From: Thiobacter sp964445085
GTDB taxonomy: Bacteria > Pseudomonadota > Gammaproteobacteria > Burkholderiales > Thiobacteraceae
DNA: 35,881 nucleotides
Direction of reading: 5' to 3'
Assembly: GCA_964445085.1 (NCBI GenBank)
Contig: CAYUJV010000015.1
Coordinates: 1 to 35,881 of the forward strand
Shown here in pieces: positions 23,217 to 31,124 of this stretch. A program made the position numbers and the translations under genes. Position 1 is the first letter of the stretch, and each line of letters opens with the position of its first letter. The notes under the pieces are model-generated. The model worked only from the letters and a program-made list of their open reading frames with translations, was not told the origin of the DNA and searched no databases.

Positions 23217-25019
23217 ATGTCGCGTTCCACGTCGCTCTCGCAAGCCCTGGCCTGCAACCTTTGGCTCTATCGCGTGTTCCCGTTCCTGCGCTGGTGGCCA
23301 ATGGTCAATCGCGACACCAACCGCGCCGATCTCCTCGCCGGCCTCACCGGCGCGATGATCGTGCTGCCGCAGGGGGTGGCCTTCGCCACCATCGCCGGAC
23401 TGCCGCCGCAGTACGGCCTGTACGCGGCCATGGTGCCGGCGATCATCGGCGCGCTGTGGGGCTCGAGCTGGCATCTGGTGTCGGGGCCAACGACGGCGAT
23501 CTCCATCGCGGTGTTCGCTTCGGTCAACCCCCACGCCGCGCCCGGCACCCCCGAATTCATCAGCCTGGTGCTGACGCTGACCTTCCTGGTGGGTGTGTTC
23601 CAGCTGATCCTGGGCGTCGCGCGCATGGGCACGCTGGTCAACTTCATCTCGCACACGGTGGTGATCGGCTTCACCGCCGGCGCGGCGATCCTCATCGCCT
23701 CCAGCCAGATCAAGCATTTCTTCGGCATCGACATCCCGCGTGGCGTGCCGTTCTATGAAGTCATCCGCCAGCTGTTCCTGCAGTGGAACCAGATCAATCT
23801 CTACGTGACCGGCGTCGGCGCCGTCACGCTCATTTCCGGCATCCTGGTGAAGCGCTTCTTCCCGCGCTTCCCGTACATGATCGCCGCCATGATCATCGGC
23901 TCGGTGCTGGCCTTCGTGCTGAACAGCGAATTCGGCGCGGACGCCACCCACATCAAGACCGTGGGCGCGCTGCCGGTGGGACTGCCGCCGCTGTCCATGC
24001 CCGACCTCTCGTTCACGGCCGTGCACAACATGTTCTTCCCGGCGCTGGTGGTGACCATGCTGGCCCTGACCGAAGCGGTGTCCATCTCCCGCGCCATCGC
24101 CACCAAGTCCGAGCAGCGCATCGACGGCAACCAGGAATTCATCGGCCAGGGGCTGTCGAATATCTTTGGCAGCTTCTTCTCCAGCTACGCTTCCAGCGGC
24201 TCCTTCAACCGCAGCGGCGTGAACTATGCCTCCGGCGCGCGCACGCCGCTGGCGGCGGTGTTCGCCTCGGTGTTCCTGGTGCTGATCCTGCTGCTGGTGG
24301 GCCCGCTCGCGGCCTACCTGCCGACGCCGGCGATGGCGGGCATCCTCTTCCTCGTGGCCTGGGGCCTGATCGATTTCCACCACATCGGCGCGATCTGGAA
24401 GGCCAGCCGCGCCGAATCGCTGATCCTGTGGGTCACCCTCGTCGGCACGCTGATCGACCTGGAAAAGGGCATCTTCTTCGGCGTCCTGCTGTCGCTGATG
24501 TTCTACCTCTACCGCACCTCACGCCCCCATGTGCAGGCCGTGGTGCCCGACCCGGAGCCCGGCAGCTATCACTACGTCGATGCAGCGGGGAAGCCCGAGT
24601 GCCCGCAGCTCAAGATGCTGCGCATCAACGGCTCGATCTTCTTCGGCGCGGTGGACCACGTGCAGCATCAGCTGCACGAAGTGGACGCGCAAAATCCCAC
24701 CCAGAAGCATCTCCTGGTGGTGGCCTCGGGCATGAACTTCGTGGACATCGCCGGCGCGGAAATGCTGCTGCAGGAAGCCAAGCGCCGGCGCAAGATGGGC
24801 GGCGGCCTGTACTTCTACCGCATGAAGGAAGGCGCGTGCGAGATGCTGCGCAAGGGCAGCTACGTGGATGAAATCGGCCGCGAGAACATCTTCCCGACCA
24901 AGACCCGCCCCATCGAGACCATCTATTCCAGGCTGGACCCGGAAATCTGCCGCACCTGCACCGCCCGCATCTTCCCGGAATGCCAGACCCGGCTGCCGGA
25001 CGGCAGCCCGCGAAGTTAG
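23217..25019 (+). CDS. SulP-family inorganic anion transporter with STAS domain (first copy)
   Basis: A 600-residue inner-membrane SLC26/SulP transporter. The membrane domain runs from about residue 35 to 430 with repeated hydrophobic segments. Landmarks are GLPPQYGLYAAMVP, SGPTTAISIAVFASV and NQEFIGQGLSNIFGSFFSSYASSGSFNRSG. A cytoplasmic STAS domain follows (about 460-560: LRINGSIFFGAVDHVQ, SGMNFVDIAGAEML). The final 25 residues hold C578-x2-C581-x7-C589, also found in the second copy but not in the third. SulP substrates include sulfate, bicarbonate and other anions, and the sequence does not decide among them. It is divergent from two cytochromes c and followed by the TauE/SafE unit. Confidence 0.93.
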   Translation: MSRSTSLSQALACNLWLYRVFPFLRWWPMVNRDTNRADLLAGLTGAMIVLPQGVAFATIAGLPPQYGLYAAMVPAIIGALWGSSWHLVSGPTTAISIAVFASVNPHAAPGTPEFISLVLTLTFLVGVFQLILGVARMGTLVNFISHTVVIGFTAGAAILIASSQIKHFFGIDIPRGVPFYEVIRQLFLQWNQINLYVTGVGAVTLISGILVKRFFPRFPYMIAAMIIGSVLAFVLNSEFGADATHIKTVGALPVGLPPLSMPDLSFTAVHNMFFPALVVTMLALTEAVSISRAIATKSEQRIDGNQEFIGQGLSNIFGSFFSSYASSGSFNRSGVNYASGARTPLAAVFASVFLVLILLLVGPLAAYLPTPAMAGILFLVAWGLIDFHHIGAIWKASRAESLILWVTLVGTLIDLEKGIFFGVLLSLMFYLYRTSRPHVQAVVPDPEPGSYHYVDAAGKPECPQLKMLRINGSIFFGAVDHVQHQLHEVDAQNPTQKHLLVVASGMNFVDIAGAEMLLQEAKRRRKMGGGLYFYRMKEGACEMLRKGSYVDEIGRENIFPTKTRPIETIYSRLDPEICRTCTARIFPECQTRLPDGSPRS

Positions 25020-25052
25020 GGCTTGGCCTCCGCCCCCCGAACGGCTTAGAAT

Positions 25053-25069
25053 TTAACGGATTCTTAACA
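25053..25069 (+). promoter_or_regulatory. Possible response-regulator direct repeat upstream of the TauE unit
   Basis: TTAACG (25053-25058) and TTAACA (25064-25069) are spaced 11 bp apart, resembling the TTGACG repeats before the second SulP gene and the YTTAA-N6 boxes of PmrA/QseB-type regulators. A TTGGCC-N18-TAGAAT pair (25023-25052) lies just upstream, which would put the repeats near the transcription start. Only two imperfect copies, so tentative. Confidence 0.35.
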
Positions 25070-25091
25070 TTACGCCTTTCGGGAGGTGCGC

Positions 25092-25427
25092 ATGGCCGGC
25101 GCCAATACGGGCTGGAACAAGACCCTGTTCTGGGCTGCCCTGGTCGCCCTGCTGTACTGGGGCCTGTTCCACTTCGCCGAGGATGTCGCCCGCCTGGCGC
25201 ACACCACCACCGACGCCTGCGCGGTGGTCGAAGGCGACACCACCGTCTACTACAGCAAGCCGAGCCCGGAGGCCTGCGCGGCCAAGGGCGGCACGCTGAT
25301 CGAGGGCAACTGGCTGTTCGTGCTGGTGCCGATCCTGATCGCCTTCGTCATCTCCTACGTGCACGGCACCTTTACCGGCATGTTCTGGGATTCGCTCGGC
25401 CTCAAGGCCGCCTCCAAGCAAAAATGA
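25092..25427 (+). CDS. Small two-TM membrane protein of unknown function
   Basis: 111 residues. TM1 is about residues 11-28 (TLFWAALVALLYWGLFHF) and TM2 about 73-91 (NWLFVLVPILIAFVISYVH). The loop between them (29-72) contains two cysteines, C43 and C62, that could form a disulfide if it faces the periplasm. The ATG at 25092 has a GGGAGG site five bases upstream. It lies 17 bp before the TauE/SafE gene, so it is probably an accessory or partner of that exporter. I do not recognise a named family. Confidence 0.8.
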   Translation: MAGANTGWNKTLFWAALVALLYWGLFHFAEDVARLAHTTTDACAVVEGDTTVYYSKPSPEACAAKGGTLIEGNWLFVLVPILIAFVISYVHGTFTGMFWDSLGLKAASKQK

Positions 25428-25444
25428 TCGGGGAGCGCCATTAA

Positions 25445-26521
25445 ATGGAATTGATCCAGTTCATCGAGCTCGACCTGACCAGCGCCGTCCTGCTGATCCT
25501 CATCGGCTTCGTCGGCGGCATGGTGTCCGGCTTCATCGGCTCCGGCGGCGCCTTCGTGCTCACACCGGCGATGATGACCCTCGGCGCGCCGGGCATCGTC
25601 GCGGTGGCCTCCAACATCTGCCACAAGTTCCCGAAGGCCCTGGTGGGGGCGGTGAAGCGCCACAAGTACGGCCAGGTGGACATCAAGCTCGGCCTGATCA
25701 TGGGCGTGTTCGCCGAACTGGGGATCCTCTACGGCAAGCACGTGATGACCGGCATCAAGGACCAGTTCGGCGCGGTGGGCACCGACCTCTACGTCTCGGC
25801 GATCTTCGTGGTGGTGCTGGCCATCGTCGGCGGCTTCGTGCTGCGCGACTACCACAAGCTGAAAAGCCAGCCCCACAGCGACGAGCACAAAATCACGCGG
25901 CTGGCGCGGTGGGTGCACTCGGTGCACATCCCGGGCACCATGGTCTACTTCCCCGGCGCCAAGGCACGGATCTCGCTGCTGTTCATCGCCCCCATGGGCT
26001 TCCTCACCGGCCTGCTGGCTTCCAGCATCGCCGTCGGCGGCTTCATCGGCGTGCCGGCCATGATCTACATCTTCGGCGTGCCGGCCATCATGGCCTCCGC
26101 CACCGAACTGGTCATCGCCTTCATCATGGGCCTCGGCGGCACGATCTTCTACGGCCTGGAAGGCGTGGTCGACCTGCGCCTGGCGATGCTGATCCTGCTC
26201 GGCTCCCTATTCGGCATCCAGCTCGGCGCCATCGGGACCACCTATGTGAAGGACTACCAGGTCAAGCTGACCATGGCGGTCATCATGATCACGGTGCTGT
26301 TCAGCCGGGTGTTCTACATTCCCGGTTATCTGTCCAAGCTGCAGCTGATCGCCCCGCTGCAGGACGGGACGATCCGGACCCTGAAGCTGGTCGGCGACGG
26401 CGTGCTGGCGCTGGCCCTGATCCTGGGCGCGGTGACCGTCCTGACCGCGCTGCTCAAGGGCATGGCCGAGCACCGCAGGCAGCACGAGGTGCTCACCGAG
26501 AGCGAAGGCATCGCCCGCTAG
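25445..26521 (+). CDS. TauE/SafE-family anion permease
   Basis: A 358-residue inner-membrane protein of the TauE/SafE (DUF81) family, whose members are proposed to export sulfite, sulfoacetate or related C-S and sulfur anions. Two copies of the family's glycine-rich membrane motif occur: GFVGGMVSGFIGSGGAFVLTPAMM near the N-terminus and GFLTGLLASSIAVGGFIGVPAMIY in the middle. It has a longer central hydrophilic region (about 125-165) than the roughly 250-residue minimal members. It is co-oriented with the small TM protein and followed by a repeat element, a terminator and the two-component genes. Confidence 0.9.
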   Translation: MELIQFIELDLTSAVLLILIGFVGGMVSGFIGSGGAFVLTPAMMTLGAPGIVAVASNICHKFPKALVGAVKRHKYGQVDIKLGLIMGVFAELGILYGKHVMTGIKDQFGAVGTDLYVSAIFVVVLAIVGGFVLRDYHKLKSQPHSDEHKITRLARWVHSVHIPGTMVYFPGAKARISLLFIAPMGFLTGLLASSIAVGGFIGVPAMIYIFGVPAIMASATELVIAFIMGLGGTIFYGLEGVVDLRLAMLILLGSLFGIQLGAIGTTYVKDYQVKLTMAVIMITVLFSRVFYIPGYLSKLQLIAPLQDGTIRTLKLVGDGVLALALILGAVTVLTALLKGMAEHRRQHEVLTESEGIAR

Positions 26522-26643
26522 GAAACCTCTGTAAAAGTACTGCGCAGCCCGTCTGCCCGCCTGCGATGCTCGCTGTACTTCCTTGTACAGGTGCGCTTCT
26601 CGGCGGCCAGCCGGGCTTGCTCGCGACCTTTTGCAGAGCTTCC
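26521..26643. repeat. 123-bp imperfect palindromic intergenic element
   Basis: The ends are imperfect inverted repeats: 26521-26537 (GGAAACCTCTGTAAAAG) pairs with 26628-26643 (CTTTTGCAGAGCTTCC). The centre holds the exact dyad CTGTAC-N6-GTACAG (CTGTACTTCCTTGTACAG) and the intervening arms are partly complementary. This looks like a REP/MITE-like non-coding repeat that inserted directly at the end of the TauE gene; its first two bases include the last base of the stop codon. Confidence 0.7.
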
Positions 26644-26664
26644 CTGGTTCCCCCTCCCCGACAC

Positions 26665-26694
26665 AAAAAAGGCGGCCCGACGGCCGCCTTTTTT
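26665..26694. terminator. Bidirectional Rho-independent terminator
   Basis: A perfect 13-bp stem: six A plus GGCGGCC (26665-26677), loop CGAC, then GGCCGCC plus six T (26682-26694). It has a T-run in either direction. It ends the SulP/TauE transcript and isolates the response-regulator gene, which starts 50 bp further on. Confidence 0.93.
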
Positions 26695-26744
26695 CTTGCC
26701 CATGCCAGTACAATAGGGCCCATTTCGAACAAGCCCGTTCCGCC

Positions 26745-27428
26745 ATGCGCATCCTGATCATCGAAGACAACCGCGACCTCGCCGCCAACCTTCTCGATTT
26801 CATGGCGGAGCGGGGCCATGCCGCAGACGTCGCCGGCGACGGCGTCACCGGCCTCCATCTCGCCACGGTCAACGACTACGACGCGATCATCCTCGACCTG
26901 ATGCTGCCCGGCCTGGACGGCATCACCCTCTGCCGCAAGCTGCGCGAGGAAGCGCGCAAGACCACGCCGGTGCTGATCGTGACGGCGCGCGACGCCCTGG
27001 ACGACAAAATCGTCGGACTGGAGTCCGGCGCCGACGACTACGTGGTGAAGCCGTTCGCCTTGCGCGAGGTGGAGGCGCGCCTGAAGGCGCTGGCGCGCCG
27101 CGCGCAGAGCCAGGGCATGCAGCCCCGGCTGCAGGTGGCCGACCTCGTCTTCGACACGGATACCGTGAAGATCACCCGCGGCGGGCGCAGCATCCAGCTC
27201 CCGCCGATCTCCCTCAAGCTGCTGGAAACCCTGATGCGCCACTCGCCGCGCGTCCTCGGCCGCGGCGAACTGGAACATGCCGTCTGGGGCGACACACCGC
27301 CGGACAGCGACGCTCTGCGCGCGCACATGCACCTTCTGCGCGGGGCCATCGACGGCAAGGGCGAAACGCCGCTGATCCGAACCGTGCGCGGGGTGGGCTA
27401 CCAGCTGGCCGCGCCCGATGCCACCTAG
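26745..27428 (+). CDS. OmpR/PhoB-family response regulator
   Basis: 227 residues. The receiver domain (1-115) has acidic residues E7/D8, phospho-acceptor D51 (AIILDLMLPGLDG), T80 and K102 (VVKPF). The winged-helix output domain (about 127-222) ends LIRTVRGVGYQL, a signature of OmpR-type DNA binding. The start at 26745 (MRILIIEDNRDLAANL) fits the family; the longer frame upstream runs into the terminator. A TACAAT -10-like element lies at 26709-26714. The gene overlaps the kinase gene by 11 bp. Its likely target is the 11-bp repeat array after the kinase gene. Confidence 0.95.
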   Translation: MRILIIEDNRDLAANLLDFMAERGHAADVAGDGVTGLHLATVNDYDAIILDLMLPGLDGITLCRKLREEARKTTPVLIVTARDALDDKIVGLESGADDYVVKPFALREVEARLKALARRAQSQGMQPRLQVADLVFDTDTVKITRGGRSIQLPPISLKLLETLMRHSPRVLGRGELEHAVWGDTPPDSDALRAHMHLLRGAIDGKGETPLIRTVRGVGYQLAAPDAT

Positions 27429-28710
27429 CCTGCGCCTGCCGCAAACCCTGCGCTTTCGCGTTGCCTTCGCCTTCGCCTGGTTCGGCGCGCTGGTCAGCCT
27501 GCTCCTTTCCATCGGCCTGTATTTCTCCGCGGACGACCTCGGCAAGCGGCTGATGGACGAGACCCTGCGCGCGGAGATGGACGACTACCTCGCGCGGCGG
27601 GCGCGCAATCCGCACTCCCTGCCCCCCAACACCTTGATGCTGCGCGGCTATGTCATCGAGCCGGGCGCGTCTCAGGCCGACATCCCGCCCGAGATCCGCG
27701 ACCTGCCGCCGGGCCAGTACGAGCAGCGCGTCGCGGGGGCGTTGCACCGCGTCGCCGTGGCGGAACGCGCCGGCATCCGCTACGTGCTCCTGTTCGACCA
27801 GGCGGCGCAAACCCAGCGCGAAAAGCGCTTCGTGTTCTACCTCGCCGGCGGCATCCTGATCATGACCCTGCTCTCCGCCGCCGGCGGCTACTGGCTGGCG
27901 GGGCGGGTGGTGGCGCCGGTCACGCGGCTGGCGCGCGAAATCCGCGCCGCGACGCCGGAAGGCCAGTCGCCCGCGCTCAGTGGCCATTTCAGCGAGGACG
28001 AGCTGGGCGAAATGGCGCGCGCCGTCGACAGCTACATCGAACGCCTGCGCGCCTTCATCGATCGCGAGCGCGCCTTCACCGCCGACGTCAGCCACGAGCT
28101 GCGCACGCCCCTGGCGGTGATCCAGGGTGCGACCGAGGTGCTCGAGGGCGACGACGCCTTGAACGGGCGCCAAAAGCAGCGCATCGAGCGCATCGCGCGG
28201 GCCAGCCGCGACATGGTGGAGCTGACAACGGCGCTGCTGCTGATGGCGCGCGAGCAGACCGCCGGCGCCCAGCCCGACGAACAGTGCTCGGTGAAGGAGG
28301 TGCTGCTCGACTGCATCGAGCAGCACCGCCACCTGATCGAGGGACGCGCGGCCCGCCTGGAACTGGAGCTTGCCGCCGAGCCCACGCTCCCGGCCGAACG
28401 CACGCTGCTGTCCATCGTCATCAGCAACCTGCTGCGCAATGCCTTCTCCTACACCGAGACCGGCCAGGTGCTGATCCGCCTGCTGCCGGATCGTTTGATC
28501 GTCAGCGACACGGGCATCGGCATCAAGGCCGACGAACTGGCGCGGGTGTTCCAGCGCTACTACAAGGGCTCGGCGAGCAAGGGCGCCGGCATCGGCCTGT
28601 CCCTGGTCAAGCGCATCTGCGACCGCTACGGCTGGGAGGTGCTGATCGAAAGCCGGGAAAACGAAGGCACCACGGCGCAGCTGATTTTCCCCGACAGGCG
28701 GGTCGCTTGA
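27418..28710 (+). CDS. Membrane sensor histidine kinase
   Basis: 430 residues. TM1 is about 14-36, a periplasmic sensor domain of about 100 residues (37-137) follows, TM2 is 139-160, HAMP is about 160-212 and HisKA carries H226 in FTADVSHELRTPLAVIQG. The HATPase domain has an N-box (ISNLLRNAFSYTETG), G1 (VSDTGIGI), F-box (FQRYYKG) and G2 (GAGIGLSLVKRI). The ATP lid is short. It overlaps the response-regulator gene and is its cognate kinase. The periplasmic domain is not one I recognise, so the stimulus is unknown; the surrounding transporters make an anion or carbon/sulfur signal plausible. Confidence 0.95.
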   Translation: MPPSLRLPQTLRFRVAFAFAWFGALVSLLLSIGLYFSADDLGKRLMDETLRAEMDDYLARRARNPHSLPPNTLMLRGYVIEPGASQADIPPEIRDLPPGQYEQRVAGALHRVAVAERAGIRYVLLFDQAAQTQREKRFVFYLAGGILIMTLLSAAGGYWLAGRVVAPVTRLAREIRAATPEGQSPALSGHFSEDELGEMARAVDSYIERLRAFIDRERAFTADVSHELRTPLAVIQGATEVLEGDDALNGRQKQRIERIARASRDMVELTTALLLMAREQTAGAQPDEQCSVKEVLLDCIEQHRHLIEGRAARLELELAAEPTLPAERTLLSIVISNLLRNAFSYTETGQVLIRLLPDRLIVSDTGIGIKADELARVFQRYYKGSASKGAGIGLSLVKRICDRYGWEVLIESRENEGTTAQLIFPDRRVA

Positions 28711-28761
28711 CGTTTTCTTGACGTTCCATTGACGCTCCCTTTACGGGCTCGCGACTAAAAT
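28707..28761 (+). promoter_or_regulatory. Four 11-bp direct repeats and -10: probable activator-dependent promoter of the second SulP gene
   Basis: TTGACG occurs at 28707, 28718 and 28729 and TTTACG at 28740, an exact 11-bp period. The last hexamer ends 10 bp before TAAAAT (28756-28761), the spacing of PhoB-type class II promoters in which the regulator site replaces the -35. The kinase stop codon (28708-28710) is inside the first repeat. The adjacent OmpR-family regulator is the obvious candidate to bind. The repeats are directly visible; binding is inference. Confidence 0.75.
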
Positions 28762-28796
28762 TCCCGGTGAATCCGATACTTACCGCGAACACCGTC

Positions 28797-30584
28797 ATGA
28801 GCCGATTTACCGTACCGCCCCGCCTCCGCAAGTTTTTCCCCTTTCTCCAGTGGTGGCCCCAGGTCAACCGCGCCACGGCCCGCGCCGACCTGATCTCCGG
28901 CATCACCGGCGCGCTCATCGTGCTGCCCCAGGGCGTGGCCTTCGCCACCATCGCCGGCATGCCGCCCGAATACGGCCTGTACGCGGCGATGATCCCGGCG
29001 GTGATCGCGGCCCTGTTCGGCTCGAGCTGGCACCTGGTGTCCGGCCCCACCACCGCGATTTCCATCGCGGTGTTCGCCTCGGTCGTGCCCTACGCCCAGC
29101 CGGGTTCGCCCGACTTCATCACCCTCGTGCTCACCCTCACCTTCCTCGTCGGCGTGTTCGAGCTGATCCTCGGCCTGGCCAAGATGGGCACGCTGGTGAA
29201 CTTCATCTCGCACACCGTCGTCCTCGGCTTCACCGCCGGCGCGGCCACCCTGATCGCCGCGAGCCAGATCAAGAACTTCTTCGGCATCAACATCGCCCGC
29301 GGCACGCCCTTCCACGAGACCCTGCACCAGCTCGTGCTCCAGATCGGCGACATCAACCCCTATGTCACCGGCGTCGCGGTGCTGACCCTGGTCTCCGGCA
29401 TCCTGACCAAGAAGTTCCTGCCGAAATTCCCGTACATGATCGCGGCCATGCTCGTCGGCAGCTTCTTCGCGGTGGTACTCAACCAGTGGTTCGGCGAAGC
29501 CACGACCCACATCAAGACCGTCGGCGCCCTGCCCGCCGGCCTGCCGCCGCTGTCGCATCCCAGCTTCAGCATCGACGCGCTCCAGCACATGTTCTTCCCG
29601 GCGCTGATCGTGACCATGCTGGCGCTGACCGAAGCCGTCTCCATCTCGCGCGCCATCGCCACCCGCTCCGAGCAGCGCATCGACGGCAATCAGGAGTTCA
29701 TCGGCCAGGGTCTGTCCAACATCTTTGGCAGCTTCTTCTCCGGCTACGCCTCTTCCGGCTCCTTCAACCGCAGCGGCGTGAACTATGCCTCCGGCGCGCG
29801 CACGCCGCTCGCCGCCGTGTTCGCCTCGGCCGCCCTGATCCTGATCCTGCTGCTGGTGGCGCCGCTCGCCGCCTACCTGCCGACGGCGGCCATGGCCGGC
29901 ATCCTGTTCCTGGTGGCCTGGGGCCTGATCGACTTCCATCACATCCACGGCGTGATGAAGGCGAGCCGGATGGAATCCGTCATCCTCTGGGTCACCCTCG
30001 CCGGCACGCTGATCGATCTGGAAAAGGGCATCTTCGTCGGCATCATCCTGTCGCTGGGCGCCTATCTGTACCGCACCTCGCGCCCCGGCATCTCGGCGGT
30101 GGTGCGGGACAACGAGCCCGGCAGCTACCACTACATCGACGCGCAGGGCCAGCCGGAATGTCCGCAGGTGAAGCTGCTGCGCATCAACGGCTCGATCTTC
30201 TTCGGCGCCGTGAACCACGTGCAGCAGGCGCTGCAGCAGGTGGACGAGCTCAACCCGGAGCACCGGCATCTGGTGATCCTGGCCAGCGGCATCAACTTCG
30301 TCGACATCGCCGGTGCCGAGATGCTGGCGCAGGAGGCGCGCCGGCGGCGCAAGATGGGCGGCGGGCTGTACTTCTACCGCATGAAGGAAAACGTGCGCGA
30401 GATGCTGGTGAAAGGCGGCTACATGGAGGAGATTGGCGAGGAGAACCTGTTCCCGGCCCGCTCCAACCCCGTCGAGGCGATCTACGCGCGGCTCAAGCAG
30501 GACACCTGCAGCCGCTGCGACAAGCGCATCTTCAGCATGTGCGGCGGCGTGCAGCTGCCGGAACTGAAGCGCGCGGCAGGCTGA
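28797..30584 (+). CDS. SulP-family inorganic anion transporter with STAS domain (second copy)
   Basis: 595 residues from the ATG at 28797 (MSRFTVPPRLRKFFPFLQWWPQ); an in-frame GTG at 28767 is an alternative, and neither has a good ribosome-binding site. It is a close paralogue of the first SulP protein along its whole length: GMPPEYGLYAAMIP, SGPTTAISIAVFASV, NQEFIGQGLSNIFGSFFSGYASSGSFNRSG and STAS blocks LRINGSIFFGAVNHVQ and SGINFVDIAGAEML. The C-terminal C571-x2-C574-x7-C582 is retained. A 54-base stretch is identical in DNA to the first copy. It is preceded by the 11-bp repeat array and followed 12 bp later by a universal stress protein gene. The transported anion is undetermined. Confidence 0.93.
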   Translation: MSRFTVPPRLRKFFPFLQWWPQVNRATARADLISGITGALIVLPQGVAFATIAGMPPEYGLYAAMIPAVIAALFGSSWHLVSGPTTAISIAVFASVVPYAQPGSPDFITLVLTLTFLVGVFELILGLAKMGTLVNFISHTVVLGFTAGAATLIAASQIKNFFGINIARGTPFHETLHQLVLQIGDINPYVTGVAVLTLVSGILTKKFLPKFPYMIAAMLVGSFFAVVLNQWFGEATTHIKTVGALPAGLPPLSHPSFSIDALQHMFFPALIVTMLALTEAVSISRAIATRSEQRIDGNQEFIGQGLSNIFGSFFSGYASSGSFNRSGVNYASGARTPLAAVFASAALILILLLVAPLAAYLPTAAMAGILFLVAWGLIDFHHIHGVMKASRMESVILWVTLAGTLIDLEKGIFVGIILSLGAYLYRTSRPGISAVVRDNEPGSYHYIDAQGQPECPQVKLLRINGSIFFGAVNHVQQALQQVDELNPEHRHLVILASGINFVDIAGAEMLAQEARRRRKMGGGLYFYRMKENVREMLVKGGYMEEIGEENLFPARSNPVEAIYARLKQDTCSRCDKRIFSMCGGVQLPELKRAAG

Positions 30585-30596
30585 CCGGACCGCGCC

Positions 30597-31079
30597 ATGC
30601 GCTCCTATCGCAGGATCCTCGGCCTGATCGACGTCTCCGCCAATGGCGAGAAGGTGGCTGCCCGCGCGCTGCAGATGGCCCGGCTGTACAACGCGACCCT
30701 GGGCATCGCCACCGTCATCGACTACACGCCCGGCTACGAGTCGGGTCATGCGCCCTTCCTCACGCCGCAGCAGGCCCAGGATGCCGTGGTCAAGGATTTC
30801 TCGCGCCGCCTCGACCACCTGATCGGGCGCGTCGGCGCCAGCGGCGCCGAAGCCATCGTGGCCGCCGGCCATCTCAAGTCCTCGGTGCGCGACGTGCTGC
30901 AGTCCTGGGATCCGGATCTGGTGCTGATCGGCTCCCACGAGCTCTACGGCCTGGATCAGCCCAGGGCGCTGCTCGGCACCCACGCCGACACGCTCCCGTT
31001 CGACATCCTCACGGTCCAGATCGAACAGCCGAAGCGCTTCGGCGGCCGCTTCGTGCGCGCCCTCGCCAGCGCTTTCTGA
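30597..31079 (+). CDS. Universal stress protein (UspA-like)
   Basis: 160 residues with the Usp fold: YRRILGLIDVSANGEKVAARALQMARLYNATLGIATVIDY at the N-terminus and DPDLVLIGSHELYGLDQPRALLGTHADTLPFDILTV at the C-terminus. The ATP-binding G-x2-G-x9-G(S/T) motif of many Usp proteins is not preserved, so it may resemble non-ATP-binding E. coli UspA. It starts 12 bp after the second SulP gene and is probably co-transcribed. SulP and Usp genes are adjacent in other bacteria, but the link is unexplained. Confidence 0.88.
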   Translation: MRSYRRILGLIDVSANGEKVAARALQMARLYNATLGIATVIDYTPGYESGHAPFLTPQQAQDAVVKDFSRRLDHLIGRVGASGAEAIVAAGHLKSSVRDVLQSWDPDLVLIGSHELYGLDQPRALLGTHADTLPFDILTVQIEQPKRFGGRFVRALASAF

Positions 31080-31124
31080 TTCCGGCTAAAATAGCGGCTG
31101 TTTTCCCACGGCCGCTCACCCATC

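Noticed and set aside
28755..30983. Minus-strand 742-codon open frame opposite the second SulP gene
   Set aside because: Antisense shadow; similar antisense frames occur opposite the other SulP genes, as expected from codon bias.
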